Positions 6,722 through 6,927 of a DNA stretch of 6,927 nt are shown piece by piece. The first letter of the stretch is position 1. Each line of letters opens with the position of its first letter. The notes under the pieces were generated by a model, which was given only the letters and a program-made list of their open reading frames with translations, ran no database searches and was not told the origin of the DNA. The DNA lies in contig JAFPYE010000022.1 in the NCBI GenBank assembly GCA_017412325.1, positions 1-6,927 of the forward strand, in the 5' to 3' direction. The position numbers were made by a program, and so were the translations under genes. This stretch comes from Kiritimatiellia bacterium (GTDB lineage Bacteria; Verrucomicrobiota; Kiritimatiellia; RFP12; UBA1067).

Positions 6722-6741
6722 GTGAAAGCCTTCATGGCGGT

Positions 6742-6750
6742 AGTATATCA
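6742..6750 (-). promoter_or_regulatory. extended -10 promoter of fabG
   Basis: The minus strand reads TGATATACT: TGn followed by TATACT (6742-6747), five of six -10 bases. The flanks match the ligase promoter over TGTGATATA-TAC. The -35 position is pure G/C and shows no match, so recognition would rest on the extended -10. The start point would fall near 6735. Confidence 0.5.
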
Positions 6751-6757
6751 CATTCCG

Positions 6758-6779
6758 CCGCGCGCCGCGGCGCGCGCGG
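6758..6779 (-). repeat. GC-only inverted repeat upstream of fabG
   Basis: CCGCGCGC and GCGCGCGG form an 8-bp stem around a 6-base loop; inside it, 6759-6776 is also a perfect 18-bp palindrome. It lies between the 3' end of the right-edge gene and the fabG -10 box, over the expected -35 region. No run of T follows on the minus strand, so it is not a standard intrinsic terminator. It could be a weak terminator, an operator or chance in GC-rich DNA. Confidence 0.35.
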
Positions 6780-6792
6780 TCATCTGTGTCGC

Positions 6793-6835
6793 GTAGTTTT
6801 CAAAAGCGGAAAATTTGTAGTTAGCAAAAGCGGAA
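6793..6835. repeat. two imperfect 19-bp direct repeats, 24-bp period
   Basis: gtagttttcaaaagcggaa (6793-6811) and gtagttagcaaaagcggaa (6817-6835) agree at 17 of 19 positions, with starts 24 bases apart. The block is AT-rich against a GC-rich background and non-coding, lying just beyond the stop codon at 6842-6844. Function is unknown; it looks like a short iteron or binding-site pair, or the remnant of a longer tandem array. Confidence 0.55.
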
Positions 6836-6841
6836 TGGGTT

Positions 6842-6925
6842 TCAGCTCCTTTTCACCTTCGGATTGGTCGTGAAGACCACCTGAGGAACGGTCGACAGAT
6901 CGGGCTTGTTGAGGACGAGCGAGAT
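6842..6925 (-). CDS. C-terminal end of an unidentified protein (partial)
   Basis: An open minus-strand frame enters from the right edge and stops with TGA at 6842-6844, giving 27 residues that begin ISLVLNKPDLS and end TTNPKVKRS. The other two minus-strand frames over this stretch look non-protein-like (Ser/Arg runs in one, Gln/Arg/Ser mixtures in the other), while this one has a normal balance of hydrophobic strand and basic tail. The piece is too short to name a family. It has the same direction as all other genes here and would be the upstream neighbour of fabG. Confidence 0.45.
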   Translation of the reverse strand: MSLVLNKPDLSTVPQVVFTTNPKVKRS

Positions 6926-6927
6926 CG

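Noticed and set aside
5978..6751. A 257-codon minus-strand frame over fabG in another register
   Set aside because: Its product is Gly/Arg-rich and lacks the short-chain dehydrogenase motifs, which lie in the 6025-6708 frame.
3904..6873. A 989-codon open frame on the plus strand
   Set aside because: It runs antisense across fabG, the acyl-CoA ligase and part of the dehydrogenase, all with complete family motifs. Its product is dominated by Arg, Asp, His, Ala and Val with no domain, as expected when GC-rich codons are read from the opposite strand.

Overview
The window is a GC-rich, densely packed bacterial segment in which every supported gene lies on the minus strand, so transcription runs from the right edge to the left. 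The organism is Gram-negative: the left part encodes an outer-membrane beta-barrel, an outer-membrane-type lipoprotein with polysaccharide-export domains, and a Sec-secreted periplasmic protein. The style (GC-rich coding, AT-rich TATAAT-like -10 boxes, barrel plus small export lipoprotein) would fit a Verrucomicrobiota/Kiritimatiellota-type genome. That is an impression from composition and protein style, not a demonstrated placement.

In transcription order, right to left: (1) the last 27 codons of an unidentified gene (6842-6925). (2) An intergenic strip with two 19-bp direct repeats at 24-bp spacing, a GC-only hairpin and an extended -10 promoter. (3) A FabG-type ketoacyl reductase, best started at 6708. 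(4) An 81-bp gap with a good promoter, followed by three overlapping genes: an AMP-forming acyl-CoA ligase, a D-2-hydroxyacid dehydrogenase with a TTG start, and the tRNA-modification ATPase TsaE. (5) A strong promoter lying across the tsaE stop codon, driving a three-gene envelope operon: a small Wza/OPX-like export lipoprotein, an uncharacterised secreted helical protein, and an outer-membrane barrel.

The most interesting part is the left operon. The export lipoprotein ends right after one SLBB domain and lacks the C-terminal helix with which E. coli Wza spans the outer membrane. The two neighbouring genes give a secreted periplasmic protein and a cysteine-free barrel of suitable size. Together they look like a two- or three-part polysaccharide exit port in which the barrel supplies the pore and the 304-residue protein is an undescribed candidate partner. 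The right half (FabG-like reductase plus acyl-CoA ligase) points to fatty-acyl or polyene-type chemistry. The reductase resembles the FabG type found in aryl-polyene clusters, but no ketosynthase, acyl carrier protein or dehydratase is visible here.

There are no tRNA, rRNA, CRISPR or insertion-sequence features that I can see. No intergenic stretch exceeds 300 bases; the longest is 6736-6841 (or 6709-6841 with the preferred fabG start).
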